This document shows positions 1 to 7,717 of a stretch of DNA of 21,534 bases, in pieces (within the stretch, counting starts at the first letter, position 1; every line of letters begins with the position of its first letter). Location: assembly GCA_005884605.1 (NCBI GenBank), contig VBBE01000027.1, forward strand, positions 1 to 21,534, written 5' to 3'. The stretch comes from Candidatus Bathyarchaeota archaeon. GTDB taxonomy: Archaea > Thermoproteota > Bathyarchaeia > 40CM-2-53-6. The notes beneath the pieces were generated by a model that saw nothing but the letters and a program-made list of their open reading frames with translations, did no database searches and was not told the origin of the DNA. Position numbers and translations under genes: made by a program.

Positions 1-1
1 G

Positions 2-754
2 AGTCCTACGCAGAATCTTGCTTTACTCGTTGGCCAGAGCGGTCTCATTGCGGAATTCGATGGAACCCGTACCAACATCGTTGATCCCTCCCCGACGAAC
101 TATTCTTTCTTCGGTGTAGGGTGGAACCCTTCTGGTTCCTACGCATTGGTTGGCGGTGACCACGCAGAACTGTTCAAGTATCAGCAAGGTTCGTTCACGG
201 AACAGAATACCGCGGTATTGTTCGAGGTCGCACCTCACCTGATTCGCGCCGTTGCTTTCAACCAAGATAATGGGATGGGCCTCATATCGGGCCAGCTTGG
301 GCTGACGGTCATCGCCACGCAGACCCGGTGCGATTACAATATTTTCTACGATGCCAACACAGTCTGTTTGAGCTACAAACGTATTCAGTATTATACGGAT
401 CTGAACGGGACCAAGGTCGATCTTCACAGAATAGGGCATTTCTATGGAGCAAGCTGGATGCCTGGAACGCAGGACGCTTTCGCGGTTGGAACCTCGTTGG
501 ATGAGAGTTTCAGCTCGGTACGTGGTTGGACTGTCGCTCGAGTCACAAGTTCTGATGTGACTCTGTTGTTGCAGAACAGAAGCTCTGACTATTCCCTAAG
601 AAGCATTGACTGGCAACCTAGGGTCCGATTTTCAAATCCACAAATGTTCACGTGGTATCTGGTAGCCTCAGGCTGCATTGGTTTTGCGGCGATCGTCATG
701 GTGACGAAACGCAAGACTTTGAAAGAATGGCTCGGCTACTCGCCTAACCCATAG
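2..754 (+). CDS. Surface beta-propeller-like protein, C-terminal 250 residues (5' end outside window)
   Basis: The frame is open from base 2 to the TAG at 752-754, so the gene starts upstream of the window. What is visible has a recurring pattern of hydrophobic-x-W/F-x-P/Q followed by a short hydrophobic strand ending in G: GVGWNPSG (residues 38-45 of the visible part), AVAFNQDNG (83-91), GASWMPG (149-155) and SIDWQP (201-206). Spacing is about 45-65 residues, as expected for WD40/YVTN-type beta-propeller blades. A hydrophobic stretch at 215-234 followed by a Lys/Arg-rich tail is a C-terminal membrane anchor with the propeller outside the cell. I infer a secreted, membrane-anchored propeller protein of unknown ligand. 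The fold is supported by repeat spacing only; no catalytic residues are evident. It converges on the GH5 remnant that follows. Confidence 0.6.
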   Translation, partial: SPTQNLALLVGQSGLIAEFDGTRTNIVDPSPTNYSFFGVGWNPSGSYALVGGDHAELFKYQQGSFTEQNTAVLFEVAPHLIRAVAFNQDNGMGLISGQLGLTVIATQTRCDYNIFYDANTVCLSYKRIQYYTDLNGTKVDLHRIGHFYGASWMPGTQDAFAVGTSLDESFSSVRGWTVARVTSSDVTLLLQNRSSDYSLRSIDWQPRVRFSNPQMFTWYLVASGCIGFAAIVMVTKRKTLKEWLGYSPNP

Positions 755-785
755 CCATTGATTCAACAATCATTCACGATTCATG

Positions 786-801
786 GTTCTGAAGCCAGAA
801 C
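786..801. terminator. Hairpin between two convergent genes
   Basis: A perfect 6-bp inverted repeat (GTTCTG/CAGAAC) with a four-base AAGC loop lies in the 49 bases between the stop of the propeller gene (754) and the stop of the GH5 remnant's tail (804). There is no T-run directly after it on the plus strand, so an RNA-folding or terminator role is only inferred from position. Confidence 0.3.
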
Positions 802-803
802 AT

Positions 804-1684
804 CTAGCGAGATAGCTTCTTTTTTCTCACTTTGCGCGAAATGACTGCCCCGACAACAACTACCAGTGCCGCAATTCCGGCTATCGTCACCCACAAAATG
901 GGTAATCCTAGAAAGTACGGGCCGGCCGAGGGGTTGCACTGACAAGGTGGATTGACAGAAAGGTTTCGTTCAACGGATCCATCACGACTGGATAGCAGTT
1001 GACTAGAGATAGAGGATCAAAGTTACAGCCTCCATTGCTCATTGTATTCTCGACAGCGATCCAGTGTTTGTCGCCGAGAGTTCGTGCTTGAGTGATCCAT
1101 GCCTGGTATGCTGAAGACAATACGGTGACCAGCCCAGCAGGCTCGTTGATTGGCTCCCAGACGATTCGATCATAGCCCCAGTTAGTTGAGAGAACAAGAT
1201 TCCAGAAGGCCAACCATTCTGTTTGACAGCCGTTAGTTAGGTCCAGATAGCTGTGGTAGTCAAGAATGATCCACATGTTGTACTGCCGAGCTTCCTGTAT
1301 GGCTTGATTGAACCAGTCTGGATTCCAAGAACCCAGTTCCCCGGAAGAGCAAGGCGTAACGGTTCCACTGAACATTATTCTTATTCCATTGTATCCTGAT
1401 TGGTTTAGTCTTTGGAGGGCCGGTTGGAGTTGTCCATTTGCTACTTCGTCGATGGTAACTCCTCCCCATCCTTGGACCACAGGGGGCAGAGCGGGATCTG
1501 AAGCGGGTACAGACCTGCTACTTGAAACTCGAACGTTCGTTGATTCAAGGTGTGTCGCCGAGACGTGTCCTTGAGTTTGAGGGGGAACTGGATTGATTGG
1601 CCGAACACGGGGGATGACAGTCAGCGCTATCAGGGCAAAGCAACACACTAGGACTAGTTTGGCATGGCGTTTTCTTGCGAACAT
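804..1684 (-). pseudogene. Secreted GH5-type glycoside hydrolase, truncated and frame-broken
   Basis: Reading from ATG 1684, an N-terminal hydrophobic segment (residues 9-25, after RKRHAK) is a signal peptide or anchor. It is followed by a Thr/Ser/Pro linker and the first two thirds of a family-5 (cellulase-like) TIM barrel: GGVTIDE (75-81), GIRIMF (100-105), ILDYHSY (140-146), and the acid/base motif WEPINEP (176-182; Glu181). The barrel reaches NETFLSIH (239-246) and then breaks into a short unrelated tail ending at 908. The second catalytic glutamate and strands 7-8 are absent. Just beyond, in another frame, lies a typical C-terminal anchor (GLPILWVTIAG... followed by SRKVRKKK) ending at TAG 804-806. 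The simplest reading is an internal deletion of roughly a hundred codons or more that also shifted frame; a sequencing or assembly fault is possible. The start was chosen because ATG 1684 sits directly before the signal peptide with AAGGA upstream; the frame is open further, to 1936. Confidence 0.62.
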
Positions 1685-2265
1685 CTGAGGAACATTCCTT
1701 GAGACAACAAGTCCCCTCGAGACCTGTCTTCTCGCTTCAATGAATAGTTGCTCGAAGAGAACGATTTGAACACTTTCCCCTTCCGTACCCAGACGTCCGA
1801 TAACCGAGGCCAAGATATCCCTAAATATCCGACAGGGATGAAAGCCAACTCGAAAGGGACTATCTTTCTCCTCATACTCCAATCTAGGCTGCGGAGGGAG
1901 AAAATCTTCGAGTGTATCGAACTGTTGCCGAAGATATCAATAGACTTAACACAATCAAGTTCGCTGCGAAAGGTAGGATAGGCCACGCAAATAAGATCCC
2001 TTGGATCTGGCGGCATAGTAACCGATGATACGAACTCGACACCCTACCCGTGTTATTCCTGCTAGCCTTGGCAGCTTTCAGTCCTATGATCGGCTCCCAC
2101 CCCAGACAATCGGGGCGAACAACGCACTCTTGGACTTTCTCGTCGTTCTCGAGAATCGAGCCATCCCCACTACTCTCCCTCATTACTGGTCAACCAGGAA
2201 TCGAACTTCCATAGTGAGCATAGAGGCTTTAATCGCCACGAGCATGAAATTGGCATAGACGTTCC
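1685..2265. other. 581-base stretch with no recognisable intact gene
   Basis: Six-frame translations here give only short frames without known motifs. On the minus strand the frame that leads into the GH5 remnant stays open upstream to 1936 (stop TGA at 1937-1939) and has a protein-like composition (for example DTLEDFLPPQPRLEYEE and IFRDILASVIGR). It has no ATG or GTG start before ATG 1684, only TTG 1882, so it may be the decayed end of another gene or an N-terminal extension. A TATA-like CTTTAAT at 2227-2233 probably serves the PHP gene downstream. No tRNA or stable long hairpin was found by eye. Confidence 0.4.
2227..2233 (+). promoter_or_regulatory. TATA-like box upstream of the PHP-domain gene
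   Basis: CTTTAAT lies 33-39 bases before the TTG start at 2266. With the usual archaeal spacing of about 25-27 bases to the start of transcription this would give a very short leader. Only the sequence match and position support it. Confidence 0.25.
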
Positions 2266-2931
2266 TTGTTGAAATGGGAGACACACTGCCACACCGTCTA
2301 CAGCAATAGGCGTCGTCGCAGATTTGATGCGCTGAATACACCTAGAGAGATGATAGAGGCAGCAATTGCAAAAGGCGTCCAGGGGATGATAATAACGGAT
2401 CATGATAATGTAAAGGGAGGTCTAGTAGGGAGAAAGATTGCCCGAGACTACAAGGATTTTCAACTTGTTCCGGGAGCCGAGGTGACAAGTCGATCGGGTC
2501 ACATACTCGCTATCGGCATTGAGGCAAACGTCCCCAAAAGACTCAGTGTCGAAGAGACGGTAGAGAGGATTCATGACCTAGGAGGAATTGCCATAGCATC
2601 TCATCCTTTTTCGAGCAGGGTCCGACCCTCTCTCGGTGAGGAATGTCTCAAGACGGACGGAATCGAAGTCTTCAACTCGATGAACAGAGGCTTAGCCAAC
2701 GCTAGAGCGATGTCCCTTGCGGAAGCACACTGTCGTCCTCGAACCGCAGGAAGCGACTCTCACTGGGCGAAGACTGTGGGAAACTGCGGGATAATATGCG
2801 ATGATCCTCTCACGGATATTGGGAGAGGCCGAACCCACTTGTTCGGGGCCTACACTGGGACTTGGGATATGAGAATCTTCAACTTTCGCCAACTAGTATC
2901 AGCTCTGTCGAATAGACCGATCTGGAAATGA
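2266..2931 (+). CDS. PHP-domain metal-dependent phosphoesterase
   Basis: This 221-residue protein has the full set of PHP metal-binding motifs: THCHT (His7, His9) right at the N-terminus, TDHDN (Asp45, His46), GAEVTS (Glu72), GHILAIG (His79), SHPF (His113) and GSDSH (Asp164, His166). This matches the stand-alone PHP phosphatases (TrpH/YciV and nucleoside bisphosphate phosphatase relatives), soluble and cytoplasmic, which hydrolyse phosphate esters using a metal cluster. The true substrate cannot be read from sequence; nucleotide or sugar phosphates are possible. The start is one of two tandem TTG codons (2266 or 2269); an upstream in-frame ATG is followed by a stop, so these are the only practical starts. 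It stands alone, with an apparent terminator after the stop. Confidence 0.8.
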   Translation: MLKWETHCHTVYSNRRRRRFDALNTPREMIEAAIAKGVQGMIITDHDNVKGGLVGRKIARDYKDFQLVPGAEVTSRSGHILAIGIEANVPKRLSVEETVERIHDLGGIAIASHPFSSRVRPSLGEECLKTDGIEVFNSMNRGLANARAMSLAEAHCRPRTAGSDSHWAKTVGNCGIICDDPLTDIGRGRTHLFGAYTGTWDMRIFNFRQLVSALSNRPIWK

Positions 2932-2934
2932 ACA

Positions 2935-2997
2935 GTTCGCACTAGTTATTGTGAACCATCGCGTGGCTAATCTTGGCACTGTCCGAACTAGTTTTTT
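2935..2997 (+). terminator. Hairpin and T-run after the PHP gene
   Basis: Directly after the TGA there is an inverted repeat GTTCGCA (2935-2941) and TGTGAAC (2950-2956), seven pairs including one G-T, with an 8-base loop. A run of six T at 2992-2997 follows. Archaeal terminators mostly rely on T-runs, so the T-run is the stronger part of this call. Confidence 0.4.
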
Positions 2998-3100
2998 GTG
3001 ACGGTTTCCAACCACGACTTTCGACGATCCAACGGCTGTATTGAATCGAAAGTATTCTTAGGCGGTAGAATTATTGCCTAGAGCGACGATAACCGAACGA

Positions 3101-3110
3101 TTTCTTATAG
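3101..3110 (+). promoter_or_regulatory. TATA-like box upstream of the GT-C-like gene
   Basis: TTTCTTATAG is the best TATA-like element in the 264 bases between the PHP gene and the GTG at 3196. It would place transcription start near 3130-3137 and leave a leader of about 60 bases. Weak match, so tentative. Confidence 0.22.
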
Positions 3111-3195
3111 GAGCTGTTCCCCCTTCTCGAATGCCCAGTCACAGATGCGATGATACTAGAAAGCCCCGCGGCTGAGTCCAAAGGATCGGAAAAAC

Positions 3196-5310
3196 GTGCT
3201 TGCTAAAAGGAGAACAGAGGTCCTCCTAGTCTCACAAACCGTCATCATTACACTCCTGCTGTACTGGATGTATCTCGAAAGCCGTTCAAACGGTTTTTTC
3301 AGAGCATGGCTCTCTCAAAACTTTCCGTTCGGTCTCATCCTACTGAATGAATGGATTGTCGCAGGCGCAATCACTGAGTTATTTCTTGTTACCGGTTTCT
3401 GGATCATGCGCCTGGAGAGCGGTAGAATTAGCCAGACGCGGAAGATCAAGCGATCTGTCAAGAAACGGACCGAACCGGAACTAGAGATCGAAGGCGAGAG
3501 ACCGGGCCCGTTTTCCAAACCGAAACCGCTCTATGACACAATCGACATAAGGACACTTGTAGTAATCCTGCTGCTCTCTACTCAAGCAATCTCGCTCTGG
3601 TTCATTACAGCCTCAATATTCCGAATCACAAGCTTCACGGCTAACAGCTTCTACTACTATTCTCACCTGCCAATAACGTATTGGTGGGGACTCGCAGCCA
3701 CACTCGCATTGTTCTTCATCCGGTCAGCTCTTCGAGGAAGGGCACAGGTCGGACTGGACATTTCTGTCCTATTCCTGCTTGCTTTCTATCTTGTCGGACT
3801 CCCAGCTTTCACTTATCAAGACCCAAGATTCCTCGACACGTATTATCACACTGGAAACTCGCTGGATCTTCTCAACTATCAAGGATGGGTGACCTCTCCC
3901 AACTGGTACGTTCACCAATTTCCGGGTGTCTTCGCATTCATCGCCGAGCTGGTGTCGATTGCAGGAATCGATTCCTTTCAGCTGATGAGGTTCTATCCAT
4001 TAGGTCTGTCACTGGTGGTCGTGTTTCTAGCATACGTTATTGCTAGAATGCATAGCCCGCAGTATGCTTCCCTGGCCTCGGCAACCCTCTTGGGTGGGTT
4101 ATGGTTTCAGTTGCACATCTCACCCCAAAGCCTGGAGCTGATCCTCTATCTTGGAGCAATATTTCTGTTGTTGAAGATAATCGACGATGAGCCTCGGAGA
4201 AAAGTCTGGACGATGATGGGACTCATGTCAACGCCTATTTTTGTCGCGAGTCATCCTGAAACCCCTCTCGCTGTTAGTCTCGGACTTGCAGGCTTCCTGG
4301 TCCTGTCGCGCTTGAGATCCAGGACCTCCTTCAACCAGCAGGCCTCGAAATTGGCCCTCCCGTTCATGGTGTTCATCGGCGTGATTCTCTTCTGGTGGGC
4401 TAGCATTGCTGTCGATGCGCGAGTCCTAGTTCAAACCTCCATCGTGGATAGAGCCCTTCAGTCACTCTTACGACTACCCATGGGATCTCCGATCCAGACC
4501 TCGAACGTTGCAGCAACCCCATCTTACAGCTATGAATTGACAATCCTCGCAGAGCAAGGCGTCTCGGTCATAGTCTGGTCAGTTGGTCTTGCGTACTTCG
4601 TGCTCTTCCGGAAATTTCAGCCGAGAGAACTCTTCCTCGGAGGACTTTTCCTCGCGGCCGTATCCACAATTCCTCTAGCCATTTTCGGTCGTGCGGATGT
4701 TCTCCAGAGAAGCTACTTGTTCGCCCTGTTCCCTTTCGTGATTCTTACCGCGTGGCTTCTAGAGCGGAGGGCAGCTCTGACTCTACGGAGAACCGACCTT
4801 TTCCGTTTCGTAAAGGTGGGGTTTATCGTGATTATGGTCCTCTTCTCGGCCATAATACCTCTGACAAGATATGGGGTGGACCCGATCGAATACCTCCCCG
4901 GATCTTCACTGTTCGTTTCGAATATCGCCGCAGGATTGTACCAGCAACACTCGATCCTATTCCTTCACCCAGACGAGGATGGATGGAGATTTTATTCTGG
5001 AGCTAACGGGGCGCTACGAGAACCGAAGCTAGAGCAGAAGAACCTCGCCGGTCTGACTGGAGGCTACGTGAAAGCCGAGTCCGATCCAACGGTTCCGGGG
5101 TTTAACCTAACCTACACCCCGTCGGACAATTCCGCCAACTACATCATAGTGACAAACTATTGGCATAATCTGTACACCCTGAGGTTCGGATCGGAATCAA
5201 CCTTCTATGTCCAAGCTCGGAACAACTACACCGCCTCTGTCAATCAAAACTTCAATCTAGTATACTCGACAGGCACCGACCAAATCTACGCCAACCAAGA
5301 GCTAGGATGA
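3196..5310 (+). CDS. Polytopic membrane protein, GT-C glycosyltransferase-like
   Basis: A 704-residue protein with two N-terminal membrane segments, a charged cytoplasmic loop around residues 75-115, about ten more membrane helices to about residue 560, and a C-terminal outside domain of about 150 residues. The first large outside loop carries an acidic cluster, QDPRFLDTYYH (about 207-217), in the position where GT-C enzymes (PMT, ArnT, AglB type) keep their catalytic acidic residue. A later YQGWVTSPNWYVHQFPG stretch is also typical of these loops. GT-C enzymes move sugars from lipid-phosphate donors on the outer face of the membrane, which would suit this surface-glycan neighbourhood. No close family was recognised, so transfer activity is inference. 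The start is GTG 3196 after a purine-rich GGATCGGAAAAA. It is convergent with the next gene, 11 bases apart. Confidence 0.55.
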   Translation: MLAKRRTEVLLVSQTVIITLLLYWMYLESRSNGFFRAWLSQNFPFGLILLNEWIVAGAITELFLVTGFWIMRLESGRISQTRKIKRSVKKRTEPELEIEGERPGPFSKPKPLYDTIDIRTLVVILLLSTQAISLWFITASIFRITSFTANSFYYYSHLPITYWWGLAATLALFFIRSALRGRAQVGLDISVLFLLAFYLVGLPAFTYQDPRFLDTYYHTGNSLDLLNYQGWVTSPNWYVHQFPGVFAFIAELVSIAGIDSFQLMRFYPLGLSLVVVFLAYVIARMHSPQYASLASATLLGGLWFQLHISPQSLELILYLGAIFLLLKIIDDEPRRKVWTMMGLMSTPIFVASHPETPLAVSLGLAGFLVLSRLRSRTSFNQQASKLALPFMVFIGVILFWWASIAVDARVLVQTSIVDRALQSLLRLPMGSPIQTSNVAATPSYSYELTILAEQGVSVIVWSVGLAYFVLFRKFQPRELFLGGLFLAAVSTIPLAIFGRADVLQRSYLFALFPFVILTAWLLERRAALTLRRTDLFRFVKVGFIVIMVLFSAIIPLTRYGVDPIEYLPGSSLFVSNIAAGLYQQHSILFLHPDEDGWRFYSGANGALREPKLEQKNLAGLTGGYVKAESDPTVPGFNLTYTPSDNSANYIIVTNYWHNLYTLRFGSESTFYVQARNNYTASVNQNFNLVYSTGTDQIYANQELG

Positions 5311-5321
5311 ATGCGAGTAAC

Positions 5322-5918
5322 TCACACAGCGTTGAACCAAACCTGAAGAGGGATCCCCACTCGGGAATTCTGTCCCTTGTACCCGTACTGGAACGATTTT
5401 GAGGTTACGTCATATGTCCATAGTTCAAAGAAGAACCTGAACTTCTGACCCGCTACAGCGCTCACAGAAGGGGAAACCTGTTGCCCATTAATAGTCATGT
5501 TGATATATACTGAGCCTCCCGAAACTGGCTTCTTTGTAAGACTCCACGTAAAATTTACGATGGCCGTCCGCGCGTTCGGAATGAAGATTGAGCTATTCCC
5601 TAGCTGAGGGACAGAGTCTCCGGAATCTGTCGCGTTAGGGCTGGAACTAGTGCTGTTGCCAAGCCTGTAGACGATCTGAACATATTGAATAGATCCCATT
5701 CGATTAGTTATGGCAAAGTGCCAGTCGAAGGGCTTGCCACTCATAACGTTGGCCTCACTTCCCGAGAAATAGTTCGAGAGAGCCCCGCTGGGAGAAAAAA
5801 CCCCCCAAGCCATGAACTCTTGGGCGGGAGGCTTGCTGAGCGCGTAATACGCGATTGAGCTGTAAACTAGGCTAAAGCTTGCGAACAGAAGTATGAACAC
5901 TATGATCCTTCGTTGCAT
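5322..5918 (-). CDS. Membrane-anchored surface protein resembling the DUF1616 ectodomain
   Basis: This 198-residue protein begins with a signal anchor (VFILLFASFSLVYSSIAYYAL, about residues 7-27) followed by a beta-rich outside domain containing many N-x-S/T sites (NSTSS, NATDS, NSSIF, NFTWS, NMTIN). The pattern GVFSPSGALSNYFSG, then WHFAITNRMGSIQYV, then IVNFTWSL and FRFFFELWTY follows the layout I know from the outer half of archaeal DUF1616 proteins (ILGPxGxAxxYP ... GIxNHE ... FxLY). This similarity is judged by eye. ATG 5918 is preferred over GTG 5930 because GAGGTG lies nine bases before it. It follows the next gene upstream by 13 bases and is probably co-transcribed with it. Confidence 0.5.
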   Translation of the reverse strand: MQRRIIVFILLFASFSLVYSSIAYYALSKPPAQEFMAWGVFSPSGALSNYFSGSEANVMSGKPFDWHFAITNRMGSIQYVQIVYRLGNSTSSSPNATDSGDSVPQLGNSSIFIPNARTAIVNFTWSLTKKPVSGGSVYINMTINGQQVSPSVSAVAGQKFRFFFELWTYDVTSKSFQYGYKGQNSRVGIPLQVWFNAV

Positions 5919-5931
5919 GATGCTCGACACC

Positions 5932-6396
5932 TCAACCTAGCCGAATCCGACGCAATCTGATTTTCCGCACAAAATCGTTGAAGCGATGGACCTCTAGAAC
6001 TGACAACGCGGAACCGAAACCAGCCACTACAGCTAGGGAGTATGCAGAGGCTTGGTCGAAGACAGAATGAGTTCGAGCAGCATTAGAGAAGCTCAGAGCC
6101 TGGACTGCAGTAGCATTAGACAGCTCCAAAGACTCGTTGGCGTAGATGGCAGACCCAAGCCTGGTCGCATTCTCTTCATAGCGGAGTGCTAGATTAAGAC
6201 TATCAGCAAGCTGGGAAATCTGGCCTAGAGATGCACCTTGCAGGTCGGCCTCCTGGACCGACACGAACGCTTGTACCAGAGCGCTACGAGCATTATCGAC
6301 CTGGGTAGACTGCCCGTAGGCTTGCTCTCTACCGATCAAAAAAGGGGAACTGCAAAGCATGAGAACTCCCAGAAGAGCCATCAGACGCAAGCGCAT
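5932..6396 (-). CDS. Secreted helical protein with N-terminal signal and C-terminal anchor
   Basis: This 154-residue protein has a signal peptide (LMALLGVLMLCSSPFLIG, residues 5-22), then a long Ala/Ser/Leu/Asn-rich, apparently all-helical segment with N-x-T/S sites (NATR, NESL, NATA). A hydrophobic stretch follows (SAYSLAVVAGFGSALSVLEV, about 117-136) and then a basic tail FVRKIRLRRIRLG. Topology is therefore a small outside coiled domain held by a C-terminal helix. I do not recognise a named family; such proteins often sit beside DUF1616 genes in archaea, which is an impression rather than a search result. The ATG start is clear. It shares a 44-base divergent promoter region with the DUF1616-like gene and runs into the ectodomain gene downstream. 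Confidence 0.55.
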   Translation of the reverse strand: MRLRLMALLGVLMLCSSPFLIGREQAYGQSTQVDNARSALVQAFVSVQEADLQGASLGQISQLADSLNLALRYEENATRLGSAIYANESLELSNATAVQALSFSNAARTHSVFDQASAYSLAVVAGFGSALSVLEVHRFNDFVRKIRLRRIRLG

Positions 6397-6440
6397 ATCT
6401 GGGTCTTGGCTCTTAGCAGGCAGAGGTTAGGCTTTAGGAT
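6397..6440. promoter_or_regulatory. Short divergent promoter region between two surface-protein genes
   Basis: Only 44 bases separate the ATG at 6396 (minus) and the TTG at 6441 (plus), so both promoters must overlap each other or reach into the coding sequence. A CTTTAGG/CCTAAAG element at 6431-6438 is the only A/T-leaning motif. Confidence 0.3.
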
Positions 6441-7025
6441 TTGCCTGAACTAACAAGAGAGGAACTTATCGAGGTTATCAAAAGGCACCGCCCTTACAGT
6501 CTCGCCTCTCTCCAGAAGTCCTTGAAAGGCGAAAATATCAACGTCAGCGATGAGAAACTTCTCTGGCTAGTCAAACAATTGCAATCTGACGGAACAATCG
6601 AACTGTCCACCAAGGACGCGGCCTCGTTCAGGGGATATCTCATCGACATCTGGAACGCTTGGTGGTTCTACCTTGTAATCATCGTAGCGCTGTCGGAACT
6701 GTTCCTCGTAATCTCCAACGCCCAGGCAGGAGCTGCTCTGTTTCTGAGAATCCTATTCGGCCTTGGAATCTTGGGTATTATCCCAGGCTCACTCACAGTC
6801 ATGATAGTCTTCCCAGGGGGGCAAGTGAATGCGCTTGAAAAAATTGTTCTCAGTATTTTCCTAAGTGTTCTGATATCGATTACAGTGGGGGTATTGCTCG
6901 GGTTAGGTCCGTTCTTTCAGGCATCAAACAATATCATCATCATAACCGTTTATGTTGTCTTAGCGGACGTTGCCGCTAGCTATCGATCCTACGATTTCCT
7001 CAGAAGCGCCCACAAGTTCGCCTAG
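6441..7025 (+). CDS. Winged-helix plus DUF1616-like membrane protein
   Basis: Residues 1-60 look like a winged helix (LTREELIEVIKRHRPYSLAS, then VSDEKLLWLVKQLQSDGTIEL). Four membrane helices follow at roughly 70-90, 98-122, 132-155 and 160-180. The membrane part has the DUF1616 signature order: RILFGLGILGIIPGSLTV, then a Pro/Gly turn (FPGGQ), then EKIVLSIFLSVLIS. Family knowledge: archaeal DUF1616 proteins are integral membrane proteins with an outside domain of unknown function. Here the outer domain is missing; a similar domain is encoded separately on the other strand at 5322-5918. The start is TTG with TTAGGAT just before it. The last 66 bases overlap the end of the minus-strand kinase-like gene. 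Confidence 0.6.
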   Translation: MPELTREELIEVIKRHRPYSLASLQKSLKGENINVSDEKLLWLVKQLQSDGTIELSTKDAASFRGYLIDIWNAWWFYLVIIVALSELFLVISNAQAGAALFLRILFGLGILGIIPGSLTVMIVFPGGQVNALEKIVLSIFLSVLISITVGVLLGLGPFFQASNNIIIITVYVVLADVAASYRSYDFLRSAHKFA

Positions 7026-7712
7026 CAGAGAGCTTGATGCAATGATTTTCCATGCCTTTCGATGGATCGTGTCTGCGGATACTCGAGCGTTAACAATGGT
7101 TACGTCCCAGCTAGAACTCAGCTCGCGATAGAGCTGAAGCCTCTCGACATAGTCCTCCAGCCTTGGAAGATCAGGCTTTCTCTTGAACGCAACCTCAGGA
7201 TCAATATCCATAAAGAAGGCAAAATTCGGCTTAGGAAGCAGCCGCAGAAGCTGAAAACCCAGCCTCGTTCTGCCGGGCACGTCATGCAGGCCGGCCATTC
7301 CGTCCACCACCATGTCTAGCGCATACCGGTCACAAATCACCGTTCGGCCGAGAAGCAAGGGAAAAACAAGCTTTACGCCGGTCTTCACAATATTCTCGAC
7401 CTGGGTGAGAATGCACCAGAGAGACGTTAGCCCACCTCTGCTTGGCAGCCGTGTCTCGACTATGTAGACTCCGCCTGCCCGATGAACACTTGCATACCCT
7501 AACCTTCTCATGATAACTAGCAAGGGAAGTGACAGCACCGGACGCCAACGACTTCGGATTCTCAGAACCGGCATGTTGACTTTCTCAAAGCTCTTCTCGA
7601 GGAGCCCGACCTGGGTCGATTTGCCACTGCCATCCACTCCTGAGAAAGCGACTAGAATCCCGCGTCTCCGGAGCCGAGAGGATCTCCCTTCTCGATCTCG
7701 GATGCTTTGCAA
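6960..7712 (-). CDS. Thymidylate-kinase-fold P-loop protein (last gene of the glycan operon)
   Basis: A 250-residue protein with a P-loop GVDGSGKST (residues 25-33), a following helix typical of dTMP kinases, the DRY motif (CDRYALD, 128-130), a strand FAFFMDIDPEVAFKRKPD (the usual L-x-D-x-P-E-x-A-x-x-R segment) and a helical end. Thymidylate kinases phosphorylate dTMP, but relatives in polysaccharide clusters probably phosphorylate something else; the basic N-terminus (RDREGRSSRLRRRG) and a long insert around residues 45-115 differ from housekeeping enzymes. The start is TTG 7712, five bases after the stop of the membrane GT2 gene, so it is translated as part of that operon. The C-terminal tail overlaps the convergent DUF1616-like gene by 66 bases. 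A second member of the same fold is at 15391. Confidence 0.7.
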   Translation of the reverse strand: MQSIRDREGRSSRLRRRGILVAFSGVDGSGKSTQVGLLEKSFEKVNMPVLRIRSRWRPVLSLPLLVIMRRLGYASVHRAGGVYIVETRLPSRGGLTSLWCILTQVENIVKTGVKLVFPLLLGRTVICDRYALDMVVDGMAGLHDVPGRTRLGFQLLRLLPKPNFAFFMDIDPEVAFKRKPDLPRLEDYVERLQLYRELSSSWDVTIVNARVSADTIHRKAWKIIASSSLLGELVGASEEIVGSIASGNVR

Positions 7713-7717
7713 AGGGC

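Noticed and set aside
818..826. Run of A/T near 820 as a terminator.
   Set aside because: On the minus strand it encodes the Lys-rich tail of the GH5 remnant's anchor, so it needs no other explanation.
2191..2215. tRNA-like T-arm on the minus strand (GTTCGATTCC).
   Set aside because: The bases flanking the loop do not form a five-pair stem, and no acceptor, D or anticodon arm can be found at proper spacing.
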